Shown piece by piece: positions 1 through 5,970 of a stretch of DNA of 7,771 nucleotides. The DNA comes from an uncultured Acidobacteriota bacterium (GTDB lineage Bacteria > Acidobacteriota > Terriglobia > Bryobacterales > Bryobacteraceae): contig CALFYN010000377.1 of NCBI GenBank assembly GCA_937952345.1, forward strand, positions 1-7,771. Reading direction: 5' to 3'. The position numbers and the translations under genes were made by a program. How positions within the stretch are numbered: the first letter of the stretch is position 1; each line of letters begins with the position of its first letter. The notes beneath the pieces were generated by a model. The model was given only the letters and a program-made list of their open reading frames with translations. It had not been told where the DNA came from and searched no databases.

Positions 1-352
1 GCAGCCGGATGCGCGAAGGGTCTTCGCTATGCCAAGCCATCAGTAACTGAGCTAACTGTTGAAAGAACCCCAGATCACCTAAACCTTCGCCGTCCGCGCA
101 CTTGGCTTTGTTGCGGAGCTGTTCGCCGCGCTCGGCCAGATTCTCAATGATGGCCGAATACAGTTCACTCTTGGTGGCGAAGTGCATGTAGAGCACGGGT
201 TCGGAGACACCGACAGCCTGCGCCAACTGCTTCGTGGTGGTACCGCGGAAACCATTCTGCGAGAACAACTTAATCGCTGCGTTGACAATGGCGGCACGGC
301 GCTGGTCAGAGGTCATACGATGCTTGGGAGGAGAGATTGCTGGGATTGACAT
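1..352 (-). CDS. TetR/AcrR-family transcriptional regulator, C-terminal part beyond the window
   Basis: The minus strand is open from an ATG at 352 to the left edge (117 codons visible, no stop), so the ligand-binding half is mostly missing. The N-terminus reads MSIPAISPPKHRMTSDQRRA, followed by helix 1 (AAIVNAAIKLFSQNGFRGTT, about residues 20-39) and the helix-turn-helix with recognition helix KQLAQAVGVSEPVLYMHFA (41-59) and KSELY (61-65). This is the classic TetR N-terminal DNA-binding domain. An in-frame stop (TAA at 367-365) lies just upstream, so ATG 352 is the first possible start of that type. ATG at 316 (residue 13) is an alternative but would remove the usual basic arm. Neither start has a visible Shine-Dalgarno sequence. 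Three palindromes begin two bases upstream of the start codon, which suggests autorepression. The ligand and most target genes cannot be told from this fragment. Family call is firm. Confidence 0.93.
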   Translation of the reverse strand, partial: MSIPAISPPKHRMTSDQRRAAIVNAAIKLFSQNGFRGTTTKQLAQAVGVSEPVLYMHFATKSELYSAIIENLAERGEQLRNKAKCADGEGLGDLGFFQQLAQLLMAWHSEDPSRIRL

Positions 353-353
353 G

Positions 354-403
354 TTAGTGAATGCTTACTAATCTTAGTGGGCGCTAATGTTAGTGTACGC
401 TAA
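354..403. promoter_or_regulatory. Triple palindromic operator array between tetR and the dehydratase gene
   Basis: Three related palindromes lie end to end with exactly two bases between them. Site 1 is TTAGTGAATGCTTACTAA (354-371), site 2 is TTAGTGGGCGCTAA (374-387) and site 3 is TTAGTGTACGCTAA (390-403). All start with TTAGTG. Sites 2 and 3 end in CGCTAA, and the first 14 bases of site 1 (ending TGCTTA) fit the same pattern with three differences from site 3. Site 3 is the best palindrome, with 12 of 14 positions symmetric. Array position, between a TetR gene and a divergent gene and directly against the tetR start codon, is what is expected for TetR self-repression and co-regulation of the neighbour. 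Binding by this TetR is inferred. Any core promoters probably overlap the array, but I could not pick convincing -35/-10 pairs. Confidence 0.72.
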
Positions 404-416
404 TTTAAGATGCAGT

Positions 417-429
417 GTTCCCCCGGAAC
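417..429. repeat. Short perfect inverted repeat upstream of the dehydratase gene
   Basis: GTTCC-CCC-GGAAC has two perfect 5-base arms around a 3-base centre and lies 25 bases before the dehydratase start codon. It could be a second protein-binding palindrome or, if transcribed, a small hairpin in the leader. No T-run follows, so it is not an intrinsic terminator. Five-base arms occur by chance fairly often, so its role is uncertain. Confidence 0.35.
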
Positions 430-454
430 GGTGTAAACTTTTGTCAACCCTCCC

Positions 455-1360
455 ATGATTGACCCCAGCGCCATTCGAACTGCCTATTCCCTCATCCGCC
501 CTTACATTCGGCGCACGCCTGTGATTGAAGATCATGGCGTGTTCTTTAAGTTGGAGTTGCTGCAACATACGGGGTCTTTCAAGCCTCGCGGCGCATTCCA
601 CCGCATGCTGGCGCATCCGGTTCCGGCTGCGGGCGTGGTCGCAGCCTCTGGCGGAAACCACGGGATTGCAACGGCTTACGCGGCGCAGCAGCTCGGCCAC
701 CATGCGGAGATTTTCGTCCCGGCCATCTCGTCGCCGGTGAAGGTGGAGCGGCTGCGCGGGTTCCGGGCGAATGTCCATGTCGAGGGCGCAAACTACCAGG
801 AATCGCTGCGGCTGTCGCAAAAATGTGCGGAACGAACCCAAGCGCTGGTGGTGCATGCCTACGATCATTGGGAAACGCTGGCTGGGCAGGGCACGGTCGG
901 ATTGGAGATGGAAGAGCAGATTCCGGGGCCTTGCACGGTGCTGGTGGCATCGGGGGGCGGCGGGCTGATTGGCGGCATTGCGGCGTGGTTTGCTGGACGG
1001 TGGAAGGTGGTGAATGTGGAGCCGGAGCTGAGTCCGGCCATCGCCCGGGCTCTGGAGGCGGGGCGTCCGGTGCCGGTTACTCCGGCGGGGATCGCCGTCG
1101 ATTCCCTCGGCGCCACACAGTGCGGGGAACTGATGTTCCCCATTGCCCAGAAGTATGTCGCAGAGTCTGTATTGGTGGCCGATGAGGAGATCCGCGCCGC
1201 GCAACGCGATCTGTGGAGCCGCTTCCGGCTGATGGCGGAACCGGGGGGTGCGACGGCCTACGCCGCACTGCTCAGTGGACGATACAAGCCGGCTGCGGGG
1301 GAGCGCATGGTGGTGCTGGTGTGCGGTTCCAATGTCGATCCATCGACCGTGACCTGCTAG
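455..1360 (+). CDS. PLP-dependent serine/threonine dehydratase (threonine ammonia-lyase family)
   Basis: A 301-residue fold-type II PLP enzyme. Visible landmarks are the PLP-lysine motif GSFKPRGA (Lys43), the asparagine loop SGGNHG (65-70), AGQGTVGLE (143-151), the glycine-rich phosphate-binding loop SGGGGLIGG (166-174) and the C-terminal CGSN (290-293), whose serine normally contacts the pyridine nitrogen. Family members deaminate threonine to 2-oxobutanoate or serine to pyruvate in the cytoplasm; some relatives are serine racemases, and substrate cannot be settled by eye. It is slightly shorter than the usual 310-330 residues, with a compact N-terminus, and lacks the C-terminal ACT regulatory domain of biosynthetic IlvA, so allosteric control by isoleucine is unlikely. 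Start ATG 455 places the conserved RRTPV segment at the expected distance; no Shine-Dalgarno sequence is evident. First gene of a same-strand block, divergent from tetR and downstream of the operator array. Confidence 0.9.
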   Translation: MIDPSAIRTAYSLIRPYIRRTPVIEDHGVFFKLELLQHTGSFKPRGAFHRMLAHPVPAAGVVAASGGNHGIATAYAAQQLGHHAEIFVPAISSPVKVERLRGFRANVHVEGANYQESLRLSQKCAERTQALVVHAYDHWETLAGQGTVGLEMEEQIPGPCTVLVASGGGGLIGGIAAWFAGRWKVVNVEPELSPAIARALEAGRPVPVTPAGIAVDSLGATQCGELMFPIAQKYVAESVLVADEEIRAAQRDLWSRFRLMAEPGGATAYAALLSGRYKPAAGERMVVLVCGSNVDPSTVTC

Positions 1361-1374
1361 CCTGGAATCTCCGA

Positions 1375-3012
1375 ATGATTTCGTTTTCCAATATCAACAA
1401 GCAGTACGGCAAGCAACTGATTTTCGTGGAGGCTTCGTTTCAGCTCAACCCTTCCGAGAAGGTGGGGCTGGTCGGGCCCAATGGAGCGGGTAAGACGACG
1501 CTCTTCCGGATGATCGTGGGCGAGGAAACTCCGGATGAGGGAGAGGTTTCGGTTCCGCGCAAGCTGACGGTGGGCTACTTCCGGCAGGATGTGGAGGAGA
1601 TGAAAGGGCGCTCCGTGTTGGATGAGGCAATCGCGGGCAGCGGGCGCGCCGGGGATCTGCACCACGAATTGGAGGATCTGCAGAAGGCGTTGGAAGATCC
1701 CGATCGGGCGGATGAGATGGATCGCATCCTGGAGCGCTTTGGTGAAGTGCAGGAGGAATACGAACACCTGGGCGGCTACACGCTGGAGGCGAATGCGCGC
1801 GAGGTACTGCACGGGCTGGGATTTCCGGATGACTGGATTGACGGCGACGTGGGCGCGCTTTCGGGCGGATGGAAGATGAGGGTGGCTTTGGCTCGCGTGC
1901 TGCTGGGCAAGCCCGATGTGCTGCTGATGGACGAGCCGACAAACCACCTGGACATCGAGTCGATCATCTGGCTGGAGCAATTCCTCAAGTCGTATCCGGG
2001 TGCGTTGCTGATGACGTCCCACGACCGCGAGTTCATGAATCGCGTTGTTGCGAAGATCGCAGAAATCGACGCCGGGGAGATTACGGTCTATTCGGGGAAT
2101 TACGATTTCTACGAGCGGGAGCGCGCCATTCGGGAGACGAATCAGCAGGCGGCTTTCGCGCGGCAGCAGGCGATGCTGGCCAAGGAACAGCGTTTCATCG
2201 ACCGCTTTCGAACGCATGCCGCGAAGGCCGCGCAGGTGCAGAGCCGCATCAAGGCTCTGGACAAGATCGAGAAGCTCGAATTGCCGAAGCGGCGGCAGGT
2301 GGTGAAGTTCGAGTTCCGCACTCCTCCGCGTTCGGGCGATCAGGTGGCCGTACTGGAGGGCCTGCAAAAGGCGTATGGGAAACGGGTCTTGTACGACGGC
2401 TTCAACCTTACCATCCGGCGCGGGGAACGCTGGGCCGTGATGGGGAAGAACGGGGCGGGCAAGAGCACACTGCTGAAGATGATTGCCGGGGTGTTGCCGC
2501 CGGATTCGGGAGAGGTGCAGTTGGGGGCCAGCCTGCACATGGGCTACTTCGCTCAGCAGTCTCTGGATGTGCTGGACGGGGACGCGACCATCCTGGAGCA
2601 ATTGCAGAAGGATTTTCCGCACGATACGCTGGGCTCGCTACGCACGCTGGCAGGGGCGTTTCAGTTCACGGGAGAGGATGTGGACAAGCGCATCCGGGCG
2701 TTGTCGGGAGGTGAGAAATCGCGGTTGGCGATGGCGCGCATGCTTTATAATCCGCCGAATTTCCTGGTGCTGGATGAGCCTACGAACCACCTTGATCTGG
2801 CGACCAAGGAAATGCTGGTGGAGGCACTGAAGAACTTTGACGGCACGATGATCTTCGTCTCGCACGACCGTACGTTCCTGCGCGGATTGGGATCGCGCGT
2901 GCTGGAGTTGGGCGGCGAGAGCGGAGTGGATCGCAATCCTGTCGTCTATCCGGGCACTTATGTGGAATACGTGCAGAAGCTCGGCCATGAGGCGCCTGGC
3001 ATATACTCTTGA
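1375..3012 (+). CDS. ABC-F family ATPase (Uup/EttA/YheS-like, two ATP-binding domains)
   Basis: A 545-residue soluble protein with two ABC cassettes and no membrane segments, which defines the ABC-F class. These proteins bind the ribosomal E site and relieve stalled or initiating translation; some confer antibiotic protection. Cassette 1 has Walker A GPNGAGKTT (34-42), signature LSGGWKMR (162-169), Walker B VLLMDEPTNHLD (182-193) and H-loop His216. A charged linker follows, with KEQRFIDRFRTHAAKAAQVQ and SRIKALDKIEKLELPKRR. Cassette 2 has GKNGAGKST (357-365), LSGGEKSR (443-450), FLVLDEPTNHLD (463-474) and His497. Both catalytic glutamates of the usual DEPTNHLD motif are present, so both sites look active. 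No C-terminal coiled-coil extension as in Uup is seen. The frame is open back to 1213, but that stretch overlaps the dehydratase and looks non-homologous; ATG 1375 gives the canonical MISFSNINKQYG start, 14 bases after the previous stop. Not assignable to a named subfamily by eye. Confidence 0.95.
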   Translation: MISFSNINKQYGKQLIFVEASFQLNPSEKVGLVGPNGAGKTTLFRMIVGEETPDEGEVSVPRKLTVGYFRQDVEEMKGRSVLDEAIAGSGRAGDLHHELEDLQKALEDPDRADEMDRILERFGEVQEEYEHLGGYTLEANAREVLHGLGFPDDWIDGDVGALSGGWKMRVALARVLLGKPDVLLMDEPTNHLDIESIIWLEQFLKSYPGALLMTSHDREFMNRVVAKIAEIDAGEITVYSGNYDFYERERAIRETNQQAAFARQQAMLAKEQRFIDRFRTHAAKAAQVQSRIKALDKIEKLELPKRRQVVKFEFRTPPRSGDQVAVLEGLQKAYGKRVLYDGFNLTIRRGERWAVMGKNGAGKSTLLKMIAGVLPPDSGEVQLGASLHMGYFAQQSLDVLDGDATILEQLQKDFPHDTLGSLRTLAGAFQFTGEDVDKRIRALSGGEKSRLAMARMLYNPPNFLVLDEPTNHLDLATKEMLVEALKNFDGTMIFVSHDRTFLRGLGSRVLELGGESGVDRNPVVYPGTYVEYVQKLGHEAPGIYS

Positions 3013-3014
3013 GC

Positions 3015-4322
3015 ATGCGCCGTCGAGCGATTCTCATTTCCCCCTGGCTGCTGGCCGTTCGTTCGGCCGCGGCTGAGAAGCAGGTGCACTGGCCTTCGTT
3101 TCGCGGTCCGGATGCGTCCGGCGTCGCCGACGGGTTTTCGTTGCCGGTGCAGTGGAAGGTGAAATGGAAGTCGCCCGTGCCGGGGCTGGGGCATTCGAGT
3201 CCGGTGATTTGGGGCGACCGGCTGTTCGTGGCTACGGCGGTGAGCGCCTCCGGCAAAGCGCCGTTGAAGCTGGGGCTTTACGGGGATCGCGACGCAGCCG
3301 ACGACAACGGCGAGCAATCGTGGAAGGTGCTCTGCTTCGATAAGCGCAACGGCAAGATGCTGTGGGAACGCACCGCTCGCCAATCCGCGCCTCGTGCACA
3401 GCGCCACATGAAGGCGACCCACGCCAACACGACACTGGCCACCAACGGCGAGCGGTTGGTGGCGTTCTTCGGATCCGAAGGGCTGCACTGTTTTGATTTG
3501 CAGGGAAAGCTCTTATGGTCGAAAGACCTGGGCACGATCAATGTCAGCAAGTACGGTGTGGGGTGGGGCTACGCGAGTTCGCCGACGCTGGCGGGCGACC
3601 GGATCCTGCTGCAATGCGACGCGCCGGATGATCCGTACCTGGCGGCGCACCGGTTGAGCGATGGCGAGCGGATCTGGCGTACTCCGCGGAAGGATGCGTG
3701 TGAACGCAGTTGGGCGACGCCGTTTGTCTACCGGCAGGCCAATCGGACACAGGTGGTGGCTAACGGCTGGCCGTACGTGGTCAGCTACGACGTGGAAACG
3801 GGCCGCGAATTGTGGCGATTGAAAGGAGGCGGGGACAATCCGATTCCCGCTCCGTTCGCCGCGCACGGAATGATCTACGTCGCCAATGGACATGGCGCGC
3901 AGGCTCCGGTGTGGGCGCTCCGTCCCGAGGCTTCGGGGGATATTTCCGAGGATGGGAACAAACACGTGGTGTGGTCGCAGCGGCGCAATGGGGCTTATAT
4001 TCAGACACCGTTGGTGTATCGCGATTGGCTTTACAGCGGTACAAATAACGGTGTGTTGAAGTGCTATGACGCGCGGACGGGCAAGATGCATTATCAGCAG
4101 CGGCTGGGGTCGGGGTTGACGGGATTTTCCGCTTCTCCGGTGGCGGGCGACGGGAAGGTGTACTGTTCGAGCGAGGAGGGCGAAGTGTACGTGATTGCCG
4201 CGGGACCGGAGTATCGCGAACTGGCGCGGCACTCGTTTGACGATTCGATCATGGCGACGCCGGCGATCTCGGAAGGCGTGCTGTATTTCCGTACGGGCGA
4301 AGCTCTGGTGGCGGTGCAATGA
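3015..4322 (+). CDS. Exported PQQ-like (BamB-type) beta-propeller repeat protein
   Basis: A 435-residue protein with a signal peptide: MRRR, hydrophobic ILISPWLLAV, then SAAA-EK as the likely cleavage site (near residue 20). The mature part opens with HWPSFRGPDASGVADG, a start common to acidobacterial and planctomycete PQQ-like proteins. At least five blade motifs of the D-x-x-(T/N)G-(K/R)-x-x-W type are visible: DKRNGKMLWERT (~109), DLQGKLLWSKDLG (~161), RLSDGERIWRT (~213), YDVETGRELWRLKGG (~258) and YDARTGKMHYQQRLG (~351). This predicts an eight-bladed propeller of the BamB/quinoprotein fold. I see no evidence of an enzymatic site, and real PQQ binding is not implied by the family name; a scaffold or binding role in periplasm or envelope is more likely. 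ATG 3015 follows the ABC-F stop by 2 bases; a TTG at 3009 overlapping that stop is possible. Its own stop overlaps the next start. Confidence 0.88.
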   Translation: MRRRAILISPWLLAVRSAAAEKQVHWPSFRGPDASGVADGFSLPVQWKVKWKSPVPGLGHSSPVIWGDRLFVATAVSASGKAPLKLGLYGDRDAADDNGEQSWKVLCFDKRNGKMLWERTARQSAPRAQRHMKATHANTTLATNGERLVAFFGSEGLHCFDLQGKLLWSKDLGTINVSKYGVGWGYASSPTLAGDRILLQCDAPDDPYLAAHRLSDGERIWRTPRKDACERSWATPFVYRQANRTQVVANGWPYVVSYDVETGRELWRLKGGGDNPIPAPFAAHGMIYVANGHGAQAPVWALRPEASGDISEDGNKHVVWSQRRNGAYIQTPLVYRDWLYSGTNNGVLKCYDARTGKMHYQQRLGSGLTGFSASPVAGDGKVYCSSEEGEVYVIAAGPEYRELARHSFDDSIMATPAISEGVLYFRTGEALVAVQ

Positions 4323-5062
4323 GAGCCGCGGTTTTATTGCTGGCCGCGCTTTCCGCTGTGCACGGACAAACGTTGCGTGTGCTCAGCTACAACATTCATC
4401 ACGGCGAGGGAGTGGATGGGAAGCTCGATCTGGAGCGGATTGCCAAGGTCATTCTCTCCGTACAGCCGGATGTGGTGGCGCTGCAGGAGGTGGATGGGAA
4501 GACTCGGCGCACCAATGGCGTGGATCAGGCGGCGGAACTGGGGCGGTTGACGGGGATGCGGCACTTCTTCGGTCCGGCGATTGATTTGGAAGGCGGGCAT
4601 TACGGGAACGCTGTGCTGTCGAAGGTGCCGGCGGTGTTCACGCGGAACGCTCCGCTGCCGGGCAAGGAACGGCGGGCGCTGATGGAAGTGACGCTGACGG
4701 TGGGCGGGAAGAAGGTGGCGTTTTTCGCGACGCATCTGGATGCAGGGCGCGAGGAGACGGAGCGTGTGGCGGCGGCACGGGAGATTCTGAAGCTGGCGCG
4801 GCCGAAGCATCCGGCGGTGTTGGCGGGGGATTTGAATGCGGTGCCGGAGAGCGAACCGCTGCGGATTTTGTCGAAGGATTGGACGCGGGCCGGGGCTCCG
4901 GAAGCGCACCTGACGATTCCCGTGGGATCACCGCGCAGGCAGATCGATTACGTCCTGATGCGGCCGGCGAAGAAGTTCCGTGTTGTGGAAGTGCGTGTAT
5001 TGGATGAGGCGGTGGCCAGCGATCACCGGGCGATTCTGGCGGTGCTGGAACTGGTGCAGTAG
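4319..5062 (+). CDS. Exported endonuclease/exonuclease/phosphatase (EEP) family hydrolase
   Basis: A 247-residue metal-dependent phosphoesterase of the DNase I-like fold. MRAAVLLLAALSAVHG is a signal peptide, so the enzyme should act in the periplasm or outside. Fold landmarks occur in order: LRVLSYNIHHGEG (Asn25), VVALQEVD with metal-binding Glu57, YGNAVLSK, FFATHLDAG (His139), AGDLNAVPES (Asp171, Asn173) and the C-terminal DYVL...SDHRAIL with catalytic His236. The core catalytic set is complete, so it is probably active. Substrates in this superfamily range over DNA, RNA, phospholipids, sphingomyelin and inositol phosphates, and sequence by eye does not decide between them. The start codon overlaps the PQQ-like stop (ATGA), implying translational coupling with the propeller protein. 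It is the last gene of the plus-strand block. Confidence 0.9.
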   Translation: MRAAVLLLAALSAVHGQTLRVLSYNIHHGEGVDGKLDLERIAKVILSVQPDVVALQEVDGKTRRTNGVDQAAELGRLTGMRHFFGPAIDLEGGHYGNAVLSKVPAVFTRNAPLPGKERRALMEVTLTVGGKKVAFFATHLDAGREETERVAAAREILKLARPKHPAVLAGDLNAVPESEPLRILSKDWTRAGAPEAHLTIPVGSPRRQIDYVLMRPAKKFRVVEVRVLDEAVASDHRAILAVLELVQ

Positions 5063-5065
5063 CGG

Positions 5066-5881
5066 CTATCGCCGCAGCAGCCAGCGCACGGCGTTCTGCT
5101 GCAGTTTGATGTATTCGGGGTTCCAAAGGACCATCAGCAGGTGGCCTGGCGATAGGTAACAGACGCGGCCTTTGCCGAGATCGTAAGCCCAGCCGCCGGG
5201 TGCCGTCGCGCCTTGTTTGTTGTAGTCGAGACCTTGTTCGTTCACCGTTTCGAGAAAGATGTGGGCGCGATCTTTGTCGTAGTTCATGTAGTGCTGCTCG
5301 TCGGTGATGATGAAGTCCTTGACGCCTTTGGTGATGGGGTGGTTGGGGTTGGTGACCTTGACCTTGAAGGTGCGGATGGGCGGGTGGCCGGTGTAGGCCG
5401 CGCCGAGCGTGTGGCGGAAGTCGGGGTCGGTGAGGCCGACGTGAGTGACGTTGTGGAGGAAGAGGGCGGAGCCGCCTTGTTCGACGAAATTGCGCACGGC
5501 TTTGCCTTGTTCGGGCTTGATCCAGAAAGCGGGTTTGACCCTGGGCATGGGCGTGGGGGGATCGAAGGTGAGCGTGGGTTTGCCGGTGGCCACCCATGCG
5601 GCGTTGGTGTTTTCGTCGGGGTAGCCGTCGGGCCAGATCATGCCGTCGCGGAGGATGATGAGGAGCTTGCGCCCCTTGAGGGAGGCTTCGTTGAGGGCCT
5701 TGGTTTCGTCGGTGAAATCGATGGAGATGTTGAGCTCTTTGGCGATGGTGCGGTTGAGCGCGGTGCGGATGTAATCGGAGTTGTGATAGCGGTCGCCAAT
5801 GAGGGCGAAAGCTTCGCCGCGCGATTGGGCATGGGCCACCGCGGACGCGGCGAGGGTGGTGAGAAGGGAGCGTCGGGTCAT
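5066..5881 (-). CDS. Exported ThuA-domain protein (trehalose utilisation-like, glutamine amidotransferase fold)
   Basis: A 271-residue protein on the minus strand. The N-terminus MTRRSLLTTLAASAVAHA-Q has a twin arginine, a short hydrophobic stretch and an AHA cleavage site, so export is likely and the Tat route is possible. ThuA landmarks are FVEQGGSALFLHN (132-144), NHPITKGV (180-187), DEQHYM (194-199), PGGWAYDLGKGRVCYLSPGH (228-247) and LWNPEYIKLQQNAVRWLL (252-269). The domain is related to class I glutamine amidotransferases but generally lacks their cysteine triad. Its biochemical function is poorly known; it is often found near sugar oxidoreductases and glycoside hydrolases, which is not the case here. 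Convergent with the EEP gene, with only 3 bases between the stops, and divergent from the amidohydrolase gene. The ATG at 5881 has no Shine-Dalgarno sequence. Confidence 0.9.
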   Translation of the reverse strand: MTRRSLLTTLAASAVAHAQSRGEAFALIGDRYHNSDYIRTALNRTIAKELNISIDFTDETKALNEASLKGRKLLIILRDGMIWPDGYPDENTNAAWVATGKPTLTFDPPTPMPRVKPAFWIKPEQGKAVRNFVEQGGSALFLHNVTHVGLTDPDFRHTLGAAYTGHPPIRTFKVKVTNPNHPITKGVKDFIITDEQHYMNYDKDRAHIFLETVNEQGLDYNKQGATAPGGWAYDLGKGRVCYLSPGHLLMVLWNPEYIKLQQNAVRWLLRR

Positions 5882-5889
5882 CGGTGGGG

Positions 5890-5895
5890 ATTGTA
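5890..5895 (-). promoter_or_regulatory. Possible -10 element (TACAAT) for the ThuA gene
   Basis: On the minus strand TACAAT matches the TATAAT consensus at five of six positions and ends 8 bases before the ThuA start codon. Transcription from it would begin at or within a few bases of the ATG, giving a leaderless or nearly leaderless mRNA, which agrees with the missing Shine-Dalgarno sequence. I find no good -35 hexamer 16-18 bases further upstream, so this rests on one hexamer in a GC-rich intergenic region. Confidence 0.3.
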
Positions 5896-5970
5896 TCGCA
5901 TTACGAGGATCGGCGGGCGCAGGGATGCTCGTGCTTGCCAGCGCGGGCGGCGTTGTGTTGCGCTGGATTC

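Noticed and set aside
1213..1374. A 54-codon N-terminal extension of the ABC-F frame
   Set aside because: It lies wholly within or just after the dehydratase coding region in another frame, and its glycine-rich residues look like a shadow. The ABC-F family starts at the MISFSNINKQYG segment, ATG 1375.
1357..2622. Long antisense open frame (421 codons) opposite the ABC-F gene
   Set aside because: Its sequence is rich in H, R, Q and L without domains, as expected for the reverse frame of a GC-rich gene. The opposite strand encodes a full, motif-complete ABC-F protein.
3513..4319. Antisense open frame (268 codons) opposite the PQQ-like gene
   Set aside because: It is an arginine/histidine-rich reverse-frame shadow with no recognisable domain, while the plus strand has signal peptide and propeller repeats.
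4638..5597. Minus-strand open frame (319 codons) overlapping ThuA and the EEP gene
   Set aside because: It is extremely rich in P, R, A and H, spans two real genes in another frame and has no recognisable motif.
5884..5970. GTG-initiated N-terminal extension of the amidohydrolase
   Set aside because: It has no ribosome-binding site, the cysteine/arginine-rich residues do not resemble the family, and it would bury the signal peptide starting at ATG 5971.
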